Assembly (NCBI GenBank): GCA_030490835.1
Contig: CM059977.1
Span: 19,635,335-19,699,334 of the forward strand
DNA from: Annona cherimola
Lineage: Eukaryota; Streptophyta; Magnoliopsida; Magnoliales; Annonaceae
DNA: 64,000 bases
Direction: 5' to 3'
Shown: one piece after another, positions 1 through 11,084 of the stretch
Position numbering within the stretch: position 1 is the stretch's first letter
How the letters are laid out: each line of letters opens with the position of its first letter
The notes under the pieces: model-generated
What the model was told of the DNA's origin: nothing
The model's input: only the letters and a program-made list of their open reading frames with translations
Databases searched by the model: none
Made by a program: the position numbers and the translations under genes

Positions 1-550
1 CATAATTATGAAGAAAAATTAAAAATTAAAATAAAATAAATATTGTAACTTAAGCATATATACAATATATTGTATATAATCATGTCTTTTAATGTATAAA
101 CTAAGTAGTACCGTATTTGGATATATATATATATATTTGTAGATTTTAAAATATAGGGGTATTTTAGCCTTTTTAATTATTAAAAACCAAGAAAATACCC
201 TATGTTTAAAAATCTAAAAAAATACTATACATCTTTTTTTGATGGAATACATTTTTAAAAATGGTAAAACTTGGTTTATTATTAAATACACATAGATTAG
301 TAAGTTTATGAAAAAAGAAAAAAGTTTTAAAAATAGATCTTTTAGAGTGAGCTAAATAAATCAGGCACGTGATATAACGCAATCCAGTGCATTTAGCTTC
401 GGTCCACCCAGGTGCATTTTACCCTTTCTTTAATTTCTTTGAAATTTTTTTATATAATTGTTTGTTATTAAAAACATTAAGTGCTCTTATCGGTCAATGC
501 AATTTCATACATTAAATCTAATATACTCCATCCATCACACATGCATCTTA
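1..550. repeat. AT-rich flank with decayed palindromic MITE pieces
   Basis: No gene is seen. From about 120 to 345 the sequence is roughly self-complementary around 185-200 and carries core phrases such as 'aaaatggtaaaacttggttta', which recur in the intact palindromic MITEs at 9800 and 34558. Positions 385-480 look like one arm of a related copy, with 'cacccaggtgcatttta' followed by the usual T-rich stretch. Both are eroded and have no readable target duplication. Confidence 0.45.
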
Positions 551-558
551 TTCTAAGT

Positions 559-1153
559 TAAGGGTATTAATGGTCATAGTTAACTCATCAACTCGCTCGT
601 CCAACCATTTATAAATGAGTTTGTGTTAGAATTTTTTAATAAATGAGTTATGATTCGCGAACCCGTTTAACTATTTAATTAAATAAATGGATTAAGTTTG
701 AAATTTTATAACCCGTCAACCCGTTTAGTAATCCGTTTAACCTATTTAACTCGTTTAACCTATTTAACTCGTTTAACTCATTAAAGTTATATATAAATGT
801 AAACTTTTTGGTTATTTTCCTCTGTAAAGTCTTCCTTCCGCTACCTAATTTTTATTTTTCAACTGTTGCCCTAATTTAATTTCCTCGTTATTGCATTATT
901 TTTATTTTCTCTCCACCGAAAACACCATCTAATCTCTCTTTACAAGATTATTGTCGACCAGAATTTAGGCCTTCAACTCATTTTCTATACAACTCATTAA
1001 CAACTCACTAATCCATTTATTAAAGAGGTTGTAAATGGATTAAGATTAAGTTTTTTAAATAGGTTAATAAACAGATTAAAATTGGATTATTTTAAATGAA
1101 TTAGGATTAGTTTTAGGTTCCAAACCGTCCCATTCGATTTGTTAACAATCCTA
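559..1153. mobile_element. Non-autonomous hAT-type element, 595 bp
   Basis: The element is bounded by an exact 8-bp direct repeat, ttctaagt, at 551-558 and 1154-1161. An 8-bp duplication is the hAT-superfamily signature. The left end starts taagggtattaatgg and the reverse complement of the right end starts taggattgttaac, giving a short imperfect terminal inverted repeat. The interior is AT-rich with many subterminal copies of 'acccgtttaac'-like motifs, as is common in hAT elements where transposase binds. No transposase reading frame is present, so it would have needed a transposase supplied elsewhere. Confidence 0.8.
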
Positions 1154-1161
1154 TTCTAAGT

Positions 1162-1801
1162 TAAAAAGTTCAATCTACATTGCATGAAGTCCTCCACGTT
1201 CGATTTTTTCGTCCCCGCTTGTGTCCTCAAAATGACGAATTGGCATGCACGCATCACAGTCGTACAACAAAATTAGGTGTGGACACGTGCCTGCTTCATA
1301 CAACCTAGCCCTGTTTCCCAAATCTTATACCCAACTTTATATATTATATCAGGGCATCACAATGTTTTTTTTTTTTTTTTGATGAGCATCACAATGTTAA
1401 TCCAACTTTAACCCAATGATTTTAAAATTTTAGTCAAACCTGGTTTCAAAGTAAGTAATTCGGGTTGAAAATGCAGGTAAATTTTGAAAATTTAATATTT
1501 TAAATACTTATTTTGTCTAAAATCTCATTTATATAAAATTTACATTTAAATGCTATAATTTAAAAATTAAATTAGAATATAGTTAATTATAAATACGTGT
1601 AATTTTATAATAAAATAATAAAATATATTTATATTTTTAATAAATAAATACATGCAAAACTCATGAAACTCATGATGGCTTTAACGTTTGTCCTAATTTT
1701 ATTTATAAAGCTTAGATACTAATTCTATTTTTATTTGTAAACATAAATTCTAACTTTATTTATGAAAATCAGGTTTGACTTGAGTTTTGAGCTAAAATTG
1801 C
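1162..1801. other. Intergenic, no gene seen
   Basis: AT-rich sequence with a T homopolymer near 1366-1380. I see no reading frame, RNA gene or clear repeat here. Confidence 0.6.
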
Positions 1802-2477
1802 AGTGGTTAAATTTTCATATAATTTAAAGAGTGGTAGGTTTAAATGTTATACGAATATATAATACCAACAAATCATGTAAACAAAAAATAATACATAGCC
1901 TAATTGTATTTTTTAAAATAATATAATAATACATTCCTCGGAAGAAATTAATCTTCAAAATAAGATAAATGAAGAAAATTAATAACGTTAAAAGTAAACA
2001 ATATAGATATAAAATAGATATAAATAAAATATTGTAATTTATTTACAATATAATTAAATATGACAAACGTCTATTCAAATATAAATATTTATTTATTTAT
2101 TATACGTATACTATACACATAAAATTTTCATATAATTTTAGTGGTTAAGTTTTCGTATAATTTAAGAGTGGTAAGTTTAAATGTTATATAAATATATAAT
2201 AACAACAAATCACATAAACAAAGTTAATAATACATAGCCTAATTGTATTTTTTAAAATAATATAATAATATATTCCTAGAAAAAATTAATCTTTCAAAAT
2301 AAGATAAAGGAAGAAAATGAATAACCTTAAAAGTACATAATATAAATATAAAATAGTTATAAATTAAATATTATAATTTATTTATAATATAATTAAAATA
2401 TGAAAAAATCTATTCAAATATAAATATTAATAATATAAAATGCATAAATATAAAAAGTATTATTTATTTATTCTACG
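1802..2477. repeat. Tandem duplication, about 338-bp unit, two copies
   Basis: The stretch beginning agtggttaaattttcatat at 1802 is repeated from 2140 (agtggttaagttttcgtat). The two copies stay alignable for most of their length, sharing for example 'tacatagcctaattgtattt' and 'tattctacgtatactata'-like ends. They differ by scattered substitutions and small indels, so the duplication is not recent. Very AT-rich and non-coding. Confidence 0.75.
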
Positions 2478-2677
2478 TATACTATATTTTATATTAAATA
2501 TACAAATGCAACTAGAGCTTGAGTTTTGTTCGATTACCAACTCCGACTCCATTTACAACTTTTCGCTAGAATTCGTCCCAACTGTGAGAAGCTGAACTCT
2601 AAATGAGGGTGGGGTTAGGGTGGTCACAAGTCCACCCTACTGAATTTGCACCTCTCGTGGAGATGGTTGGGGAAAAA

Positions 2678-2794
2678 AGTCATCCTATCTTGGTTTGGAA
2701 ATTGATCAGTCGACTCAGGCGAAGTGAGTGATTGGGGAAAAAGTCATAAAAAAGTCATCCTATCTTGATTTGGAAATTGATCAGTCGACTTAGG
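2678..2794. repeat. Short direct repeat, 42 bp x 2
   Basis: A 42-bp phrase starting agtcatcctatcttg and ending gtcgactcagg (2678-2719) recurs with two or three changes at 2753-2794. The second copy runs straight into the left arm of the palindromic MITE at about 2790. Confidence 0.7.
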
Positions 2795-3130
2795 TGCAAA
2801 TATTCATTTCTTTATATATATTTTTTGAAATTTTTTTACACAATTATTAATTTTTGTATATTTAACATGTGTATTAATCTTTATCATTTTTGGATATTTT
2901 TAAATATTTATTTTATAGTTTTAAAAAATCATTAGCATTTTTAGTAATTTAAATTTACCAAAATAACATTAATTTTTAAAAATTCGAAAATAAATATATA
3001 AAAATCTCCGAAAATGGTAAAAATTAGTACACATGTTAAATACATCCAAATTAAGAGTTATGTAAAAAAAATTTAGAAAATAATATTAAAAATAGGTACT
3101 TATACCCGGACGCACCGAAACTAAGTGCTC
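2790..3130. mobile_element. Palindromic MITE copy (GCACCCGGGTGC-arm type), degraded
   Basis: The two halves are inverted copies around about 2960: 'acacaattattaatttttgtatatttaacatg' style sequence on the left is mirrored by 'cacatgttaaatacatcc' on the right, and the middle contains complementary 'agtaatttaaatt' phrases. The right end carries 'acccggacgcaccgaaactaagtgc', a worn version of the GC-rich arms at 34558. Target duplication not readable. Confidence 0.6.
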
Positions 3131-4360
3131 ACATGTGCGTAGGATTAAAATCCGATTTGATTTTTGTGAAGTTATGGTTAACTACTACCCTGCCGCAGCA
3201 TGCACCCGTGGATCATCTTGCTTTGTCGCTACTGCCGTCCGGGTTGATGACGAGGAATGCGGACGTCATCCGGACTCGTGGCGGCAGACGTGTGAACGAG
3301 GGCGTTCGCTTCCACGCGGATGGACTCGTGCTTTGTAATCTTTCCAAGCAGGTGCATTGCAGCCTGCACGGGATGATCTCCACTGTTGATCTAGTTGCTC
3401 GACTCTGGATGCAACTGCGCATACCATGGGGCCAATTCACCCGTCCATGAGCGCTGGCTCTGACCAAATCCAAAACAAAAATAATAAATTAGGTCACAAA
3501 AAAATTTTAAAAAAATTGTAGACAAAATTTAAACATTCGGTTATTCATCAATCTCAGTTAATAAAAACGAAATATATGTGCAAATGGGACGAAATATGAA
3601 ATAATGATTACATATGTAAGTGGAATTTACATAAGAAAAAAAATAAATAAATCAGGTGCTGCACGTAGGCGTAGGCTACGTACATGCTTTGAAACTGCAC
3701 ATGCATTTTCTTCATCGCCCGAGACAAAACGCCAGGGTAGTCGCTTGGCGACTACGCGTGGTTGGTTGATGGATGCTTGGTGACACGTGTCGCCAGCATG
3801 TAAAGCAGAGCATTGGCTAGTCCCTCTCCCCATTCAATTTCAGGGCGGCTGCCACGATTTCAGTGCACCGGCTGCATAAGCAAAGGTTGTGCAACAGTGT
3901 GTGGAGAAACCATAACGTTGGCAACCTGGCATAGCATCCGACCCAATAATTTGTAACCATGTGGTAGGCCTCCCAATACTTTTGGTTCGTAATTTTAGTC
4001 CATTTCTGATATTCGTGATAGATTCCTCATTTTTCCTGAAAGTCGGGCAACTATATTTCATTTAAAGAAGGGAATTGTAAGCGTATGGCACAGGTGCGGT
4101 GGTCGTTCCAAGTTGTAGACTCGTAGCATCCGTAAGCGGATTATAACCGTGCGCGTGCCGTTCCTGCCGTGTCGGCGATGCCGCCAACACGCGGGAAGAA
4201 AGGGGGTGTTGGGGGAGCGCCGCCATTTGTCCTTCCAAGTTCCAACAGGGCCCCCTCTTTTCCCATTTGAGTTCGTAACATCCCCATCTCTATATGTGAG
4301 GGACGTTTGGGAATTGGCCGTGGGAAAGGCAGGTGCGAAAATGTTGTGGTACGGATTTTG
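3131..4360. other. Intergenic with short GC-rich islands, no assignable gene
   Basis: Two small GC-rich patches (about 3130-3470 and 4080-4360) contain overlapping open frames on both strands, the longest 105 codons (3133-3450, +). None shows a recognisable domain, a plausible start context or splice-bounded coding structure, and the frames overlap without one being favoured. I read them as chance frames in GC-rich DNA. Confidence 0.5.
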
Positions 4361-4361
4361 A

Positions 4362-4572
4362 GATTTATTATTTCACAATTAATTATTATATTTTTTCACT
4401 TTTATTTCTGTATTCTAATTATTTTTCCTATCAACTACCTTTCAACAAACCTATTTATTCGAACTTTACCCATATTATTTTATATCAATCATATAATTTT
4501 CAAAATATTTCATTTTCTATTCCCACCAAATACCATATTACCCACCACTTTCATATTCCCAAACATACCCTT
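4362..4572. mobile_element. Fragment of GGTGTGTTTG-ended MITE family
   Basis: Ends in 'tcccaaacataccc', the reverse complement of the 'gggtatgtttggg' terminus seen intact at 36689. The interior is the T/C-rich complement of the family interior ('acttttatttct', 'actaccttt', 'cctatttattc'). The other terminus is not recognisable. Confidence 0.5.
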
Positions 4573-5349
4573 GCTCACTGAAATTTTGATTCGGCCATTA
4601 ATTAGCGCACCCAATATACCAACCAAAGAAGAGCTGGATGCTACTGAGTACTGACACGGTGGATGAGACTATTAATTACCCCTGCTTTCTTTCTTATAAG
4701 AATTTAATCTCATGGTTTCAATCATTGCAGTACGGCTTAGATGGTCCAAAATTACACCATGATCAACAATTATAATGTATCGATAGGATTTGTATTTGCT
4801 TGATTTGGATTGCAATGATTTTTTTTCGGTTTTGAATGGAAGCTAAATTCTGTTTTGAGCCTGCTAGCAACGACTATCTGGTCATTCATGTATTAACAAT
4901 TCTAATGAAAATAAAGCCAGCAAATAATGAAATATATGAATTTATATTTGGATAAAGAATCACAGTGAGACTCAGGTCACATGTCTCGTACCAAGTAACA
5001 AATAAATTTATTAAAGTAAATAAAATCTAAACTTTTCAAAATATTGTAACTCGCGAAGTTATGTTAAAATATAAAATACAACTTTTATTTTTTAGTCTGC
5101 ACATGCATACTCACACACACTAGTCTGCCAATGCCCCAAATAGGCCTAGAATAATTATCCAGGGTCTTTGGGTTATAGGTCTTATAATGATATAGTGTCC
5201 ACTCCATCCTGTTAGTTTAGTCTTATAATTTTAAAATATGTCACGTTATGTTTTAATCCTAAACTCACATATAAACCTCCATGAACTATTTCTCATTTTC
5301 AATGTGAGATTCAATTTTAAGGTATTACATTAGATATGTTAACTTTGAG
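4573..5349. other. Intergenic, nothing recognised
   Basis: AT-rich sequence without a coding frame of note or an identifiable repeat. A phrase near 5160-5240 about 'tcttataatgatatag' is unremarkable. Confidence 0.55.
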
Positions 5350-5735
5350 ATGTGATTGAATGTACCTGGGTGCACTTAAGCTCAGTGCGCTTAGGTCTAT
5401 TTAACCTTTTTTTATTATTTTTATGAAAATATTTTTATACAACTGTTAATTTAGGTATATTTAATATATGTATCAAACATTACCATTTTTGAAAATTTAT
5501 AAATATTTTTTGAATTTTTTAAACTCAGTGGCATTTTTATTATTTAAAATTACTAAATGCCACTAGTTTAAAAAATAAAAAATACATACGAATATCCAAA
5601 AAGGGTAAAACTTAATATACACGTTAAATACACTTGAATTAATAGTTTTATAAAAAATTTAAAAAACGAATTTTTGCACCCGAGTGCATCGAAGCTAAAC
5701 GCACTCGGGTGCATCGGAATAGGGCTCGACAACTC
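5350..5735. mobile_element. Palindromic MITE copy (GCACCCGGGTGC-arm type)
   Basis: The left arm has 'acctgggtgcacttaagctc' and the right arm 'gcactcgggtgcatcgg', each containing an inner hairpin of the same kind as the element at 34558. The inner halves are complementary, for example 'gtggcattttta' against 'aaatgccac'. A single ATG-started frame across it (5568-5801, minus) is a by-product. No exact target duplication was found, so the ends are approximate. Confidence 0.65.
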
Positions 5736-6553
5736 TGCTAACAACTCAGTTTTAAACCCTTTGTGAGTATTTGTGAATAAAAAGTGGATCTTTGTCTCCA
5801 TTAAAGGTGTTAATGGTCATGATCAACCCGTTAACCCACTTATCCAACTTATATAAAATATTGTAAAATTGTTAAAATTGGTATATGGTTTAAATATATT
5901 TGAAAAAATATGTTTACGAAGAAAAATAAAGAGAAAATTCCTCTCGTACCTCAACATTCGTTCATTATTCCTTTCGTATCTCATAATATTCCATAAATTC
6001 ATCTAACACCGACAACATTTTACCGATAATGCCCCAGACACTAATGTCATCAATCTCAATCCAAACGGACGTTAAGTGTATTTAGAAATATTGTTTTTGC
6101 CCCACACCATTTGCAAACAAAGATTTCAAACAAAATCTTTATCATATTTTTTGTAAAACAAAATTCATATATTTTTTTTTCAAATTATAATGAAAACAGA
6201 ATAACAAATTATTTTATATTTATTTATATAACGATGTGGGGCAATCTTAACATTTTTGGTTGCAATTGACATCCATTTAGGCTAAATTTGATGGCACGAG
6301 TATCTAAGAAATTAAGGATGAAATGTTACCAGGGTTGAGGGATTTTTCAAAGTATTACAAATACTGGGAAATTTTTTCAAAAATAAAAAATAAATGTTGT
6401 ACGGAAGGAGTAGCATGTAACCAGTTCTTCGCAAGCAAATGCTGAAAAACGGAAGAAGACATTGAAAATGTTATACAAATCCGTACGATTGGTACGATCG
6501 AGAACGTCCCTACCGGATCGTTGGATCTACGGCCAGGGCGATGCACTATCATG
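5736..6553. other. Intergenic with a hAT-terminus remnant at about 5803-5850
   Basis: The phrase 'taaaggtgttaatggtcatg' followed by 'caacccgttaaccc' resembles the left end of the hAT element at 559. No matching second end or 8-bp duplication was found, so this is a fragment. The remainder holds no gene I can support. Confidence 0.45.
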
Positions 6554-6815
6554 GGGTGTGTTTGGTAACAACAAAAATTTATTAATTTAAAATTTTTTAA
6601 TCTAAAACTTTTCACTCTCCGTAACTACCTTATTTTTAAATTATTTATTCACATTTTTCTATACAATTGTTCTACTTTTCAATCATTTATACTTCTACAC
6701 AACTACCAACACAACACACCTATCTATTTCAATTTTATTTTATTTATTCCTCGTCATTACCTTTATTATATCACATCATTTAACAACTTTTTATTTGTAT
6801 CAAATTTTAATCAAA
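6554..6815. mobile_element. GGTGTGTTTG-ended MITE, one clear end
   Basis: Starts 'ggggtgtgtttggtaac' and continues with the family interior in the T/C-rich orientation ('ctaaaacttttcac', 'cacatttttctatac', 'tatttattcctcgtcatta'). The far end near 6815 lacks the expected terminal repeat, so the copy is truncated or diverged. It lies just upstream of the transcribed region of the A9-domain gene. Confidence 0.55.
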
Positions 6816-6959
6816 AGTTGTACGCATTCTCATATACATCTTATATCTCGGTACCGGCACAGCGTGTCTGGGTACTGTTGAGAAGCTCACTTCCATCTCC
6901 AGCATTTCCGCGTTGAAAAAGTGAACACGCAAAAAAGAAATAAAAAAAGGTCAAAGAAA

Positions 6960-7440
6960 AAATGAAAATGAAAATTCCACGGTTCCACCCCGCAGCTTCT
7001 CTCTCTCCTTCCCCTCTCTGCATTTCACAGGCAAGTCCCTCGCCTTTTCTTTTATTCCGCTGGCGATCCTCCTTTTTCCAGCCACCTCCCATTGACTCTC
7101 CGAACTTCATCTCCCCCTATTCTGCACCCTACCAATCTCATTCCAAACCAATATCACGTCGCTCGAACGCGGTAAAGCTTTGTTTCGCGACCTTCGATTC
7201 CGTAGAATTCTTTGATTTTTGCTATCTGTTTTCACTGCTTTCCTGTCTATTTAGGTTTTGCATTCACCTCACCTGCTCAGTGAATTGTCCGTGGATTTTC
7301 AGCTGCCCGCGTTTCCATTATTTGGCCGAGCGTTTGGACATTTTCTCAGGAAATCGATTTCTAGCCATCGATGATGTGTTCAAGCTTATGATTGAGCAGT
7401 TAGTTCTTTCGATTTGTGCCGCTGGAATTGGAAATTATTG
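6960..7440 (+). promoter_or_regulatory. Probable 5' leader of the A9-domain gene, with upstream frame
   Basis: A pyrimidine-rich, GC-elevated stretch follows the AT-rich intergenic DNA and precedes the ATG at 7441, as expected for a plant 5' leader. A 159-codon open frame starting at 6962 ends with TGA at 7439-7441, overlapping the proposed start codon as TGATG. It shows no family resemblance and is probably leader sequence, but it would act as an upstream ORF if transcription begins before 6962. A possible donor, 'gcg|gtaaag' near 7169, leaves open a leader intron. The transcription start cannot be placed from sequence. Confidence 0.45.
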
Positions 7441-10221
7441 ATGGAAAACTGTTCTCGAGGTAGAATTGGTACTTTTTTCCTTTGAATTCTGAATTTGCTT
7501 TCTCCCTCCACTTTCAGCTGGTTTCTGGAACACTGTGGGAGTATGTTTTGATGCACGACGAGCTGAGCTGTGAATTGTAGTGGACTTTAGTGGAAATGAT
7601 CACAATTGTGGGTTCTGTGTTGAAGCATTTCAAATTCGCGATTCTCAATGAAAGAGAAACTTTTTTTTTTTTTTTTAAATCTTCGTTCGTTTGTTTCTAA
7701 TATCATATTTGAGTTTTTTTTCCCATTATTTGTTTATCATTATTATTTTTCCATTATTTGTTTCTTTATGTACCTTGGAAGTGCGAGTTTTTAGGCACAT
7801 TTGGATTGAACTCTGAATTTTAGCAGAATAAATTTGTTTCTTTATGTACCTTGGAAGTGCGAGTTTGTAGGCACATTTGGATTGAACTCTGAATTTTAGT
7901 AGAATAAATCAACAGAATGGAAATGATCAAATGGCAGTTCCTGTGCTTTATTTGGGTATGGGCGTTGAACTTCACAGCTAGAGTTGAAATGACCGAGGTT
8001 ACTGGAGTGTGAATTTTTAGGGTAGTTGCCTAGCTATAATCAACAGGAAACGTCTTCTAAGATTGCCTGTTTCTTGGACAACATTTTCCACAATTCAGGT
8101 CGTGATTTGCATCAAATGGCTGATTCCTGCTCTAAAGTTGAATCTGCTCCGTCTTTCAATGGATTTAACTCTGGAGAAACAACTGATTCCCTCTGTACCG
8201 GTGACCAAAATCATCTGCACTTGTACACCTAGCTAATGCTCCTCTCATCACTTATGTTAGTAAACTCTGCGTGGTTGAATTCCTTTCTAGAGACAGGCAC
8301 ATCAGCAGTCCTTGTTATGCTTTCTTGTCATTGAGGCCATTGTGTTAGAGGTTCTTCCACAGTTGAATCTGGTTCAGGTTGCTTTGTTTGTTTTTCTAGC
8401 TATCCTTTCTCCATCTCATGTACTGATCTTTTCCACAGATGGTGCCGAGTATTGCCAAGTTCATCCCCTTCACATAACTTCCTCATGTGTATATATGAGG
8501 TACATATGAGTAGGCTGCCTTACCTGGTTACTGGATTAGTGCAGAACTGCCACCTATGTAGCCAAATCTTGGCTCATTTGCTGATTATAACTGTCCCAAC
8601 ATACTTGTTGCTGCCTTGGCTGTGTCAGTAGCCTACAGTCTAAACTCTAGAGTGAAATCTGATTTGAATCCCAAAGTCACAGATACTGATTTGGGTTGCA
8701 ACTAGGAGTCTAGTAGACACTCATCATGGGAAAGCCTGTCTTGGAAAGATATTGCTTTTGAATGTTATTGAATGATAGGGGTTGTAGGGCTCTTGTTTTG
8801 GTTACGTAGCTACAGTTAATGCATTGAAATTTCTGAAAAAAATTGAATCCAAAATATCCACAAAGATGGGGAAAAAGAGACAAACACGAAGGAGGAATGA
8901 AGGGCTTTTGATGGAGATTTTAGCAGTTTGTGCAGTGATGGTAAGAATTAAATGTAGTGAGAAACTTCTCATTTTTCCCATCCACCACAGGTCAAGTCTT
9001 TAATGCTAAAACATATGTAAAATTTCATATGGACGACCAATGTGTGCACAGGCTTCCTCTGGAGCATTTTTGATAATATTTACTTATCTTCCTTGCGAAT
9101 CAAGTTCAATGAAGAAGGGAATTTCATTCTGAAAGGACATTATCATGGTTACAATAGAGATGATATTTAGCTATGTGACATGTAGGCAAGTTGTCCCCAT
9201 TGCTGAAGTTGATAAGATTTCTCGGGCTAGAAATCTGAAAAGCCATACTGATGAAAGAGTTAGCAAGTCGACTGATGGTTTCACCTCAGGATCTTGCTAA
9301 TGCATGGAGGACAAAGAGTTGACTACTGCAGTCATTCAGCAAACTTGGGAATGTGTTACCGAATTGTTGAAGGTTACAAGACAAGCATTTTGTGATGTTG
9401 CCTCGTTAAGGTCCTTACCTCAGGACTTCATTTTGTCAAGCTTTTTGTGGCATCTGGTAGTTCGCCTTTCTTTGGTTGGTCTAACCTATGTATGTGCATG
9501 CCATGGTTGACATCATTGTTGCAGATCAAAGCTGATACTTTAGACTGTTGAATAAAATCAAGTTGGATTTTTCCATCCTTGAGATTTTGGATAATTTTCA
9601 CTGGAAAATTATTGATTTATTCATTCAGGGACAAGAACGAAGGAGTGCTCTTGATGCTTGGGTTGCTAGGAATTTTTAGGCTTATCAACAACTACAGATG
9701 TAATGTCGTCAGCTGGCCTGAGCTCTATCCATGCAAGCAATGATGGCATCCGGCCTTCAAGTTCTGATTATTTAAAAAGGTAATTTGATGATATATATAG
9801 AGCAGTGATCTTCTACGACCGGTCGGAAATCCGGTGATTTCCGACCGGTCAAAAAATATATATTTTTTTATTTTTTTTGAAAAATAATTTTATAAACATG
9901 TTAATCTAGTTATATTTAATCTATAAACCAAATTTTACCATTTTTAGATATGTATATATATTTATTTTGGATTTTTAAATACAGGGGTATTTAAGTCATT
10001 TTAAGAATATTTAAAATGACTTAAATACCCCTGTATTTAAAAATTCAAAATAAATATATATACATATCCAAAAATGGTAAAATTTGGTTTATAGATTAAA
10101 TATAACTAGATTAACATGTTTATAAAATTATTTTTCAAAAAAAATAAAAAAAATATATTTTTTTTGACCGGTCGGAAATCGGAAATCACCGGATTTCCGA
10201 CCGGTCGTAAATGATCAGTCG

Positions 10222-10255
<34 letters not shown>

Positions 10256-11053
10256 ATATCTAAAGCATGCTTGGTTTATGATTATGATCAACTAACCAAT
10301 CTCCAACATTAGTAAATCTGTATAACCCCTGGATGTTTAGCAGGCATCTTAATGAAAACCATTCCAGTGAAAGGAATGTTAGAGCAGATGAAAGTTATTA
10401 TTTCGTGGATCGTGAAGCTGTGGTAATGAATATCACGTCTATATTCTTTCTTCTGTGTTATGTTTGTGTTGCTATTGTTTATTCACCATTAATCGTTGCT
10501 TGAGTGTATGAGCAGGAACTTCTCTCAAGATTCAAGGCACAACAAGAAGAGATCCTGGTACTCCGTGAACAAATTGCTACAGCCTCCATTAAGGTATTGG
10601 AATCAACAAAAAGTTTCTATGGTGGCCAAGAATGATGTTTTGCTACCCTGTGGCTAGATTATTGATATTCCGTGTTTCTTTCTTTCTTTTTTTGGCCATG
10701 ACATTGTATTGGATATAATTTGATTGTCAACTTTCAGGAGCTGGAGTTACTCAATGAGAAACATGTTCTGGAGAGGAGACTTTCTGATCTGAGAATGGTT
10801 TGTTGTACCTAAAATTATGGAACCACTCTTTTATGCTTATGAATCCCATCTAGCTTCCTTTGGAGGGTTTCAGATGCACATTTCGTGATTGAACAAACAG
10901 GCCATTGATGAGAAGCAGAACGACTCCATAACTACTGCAATGAAGGAGCTGGCTCACAGGAAAAGTTATCTTGAAGAAAATTTGAAACTTGCTAATGACT
11001 TAAAGGTTGCATGTTTCCCTGTACTGTGGACAGCTGTTGTCTTCAAGTACATA

Positions 11054-11084
<31 letters not shown>

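Noticed and set aside
3133..3450. 105-codon + strand frame in a GC-rich patch
   Set aside because: Overlapped by frames on both strands with no domain or splice structure.
6962..7441. 159-codon frame as a protein-coding gene
   Set aside because: Lies in the presumed 5' leader, with low-complexity Ser/Pro start and no family resemblance; reported only as a possible upstream frame.
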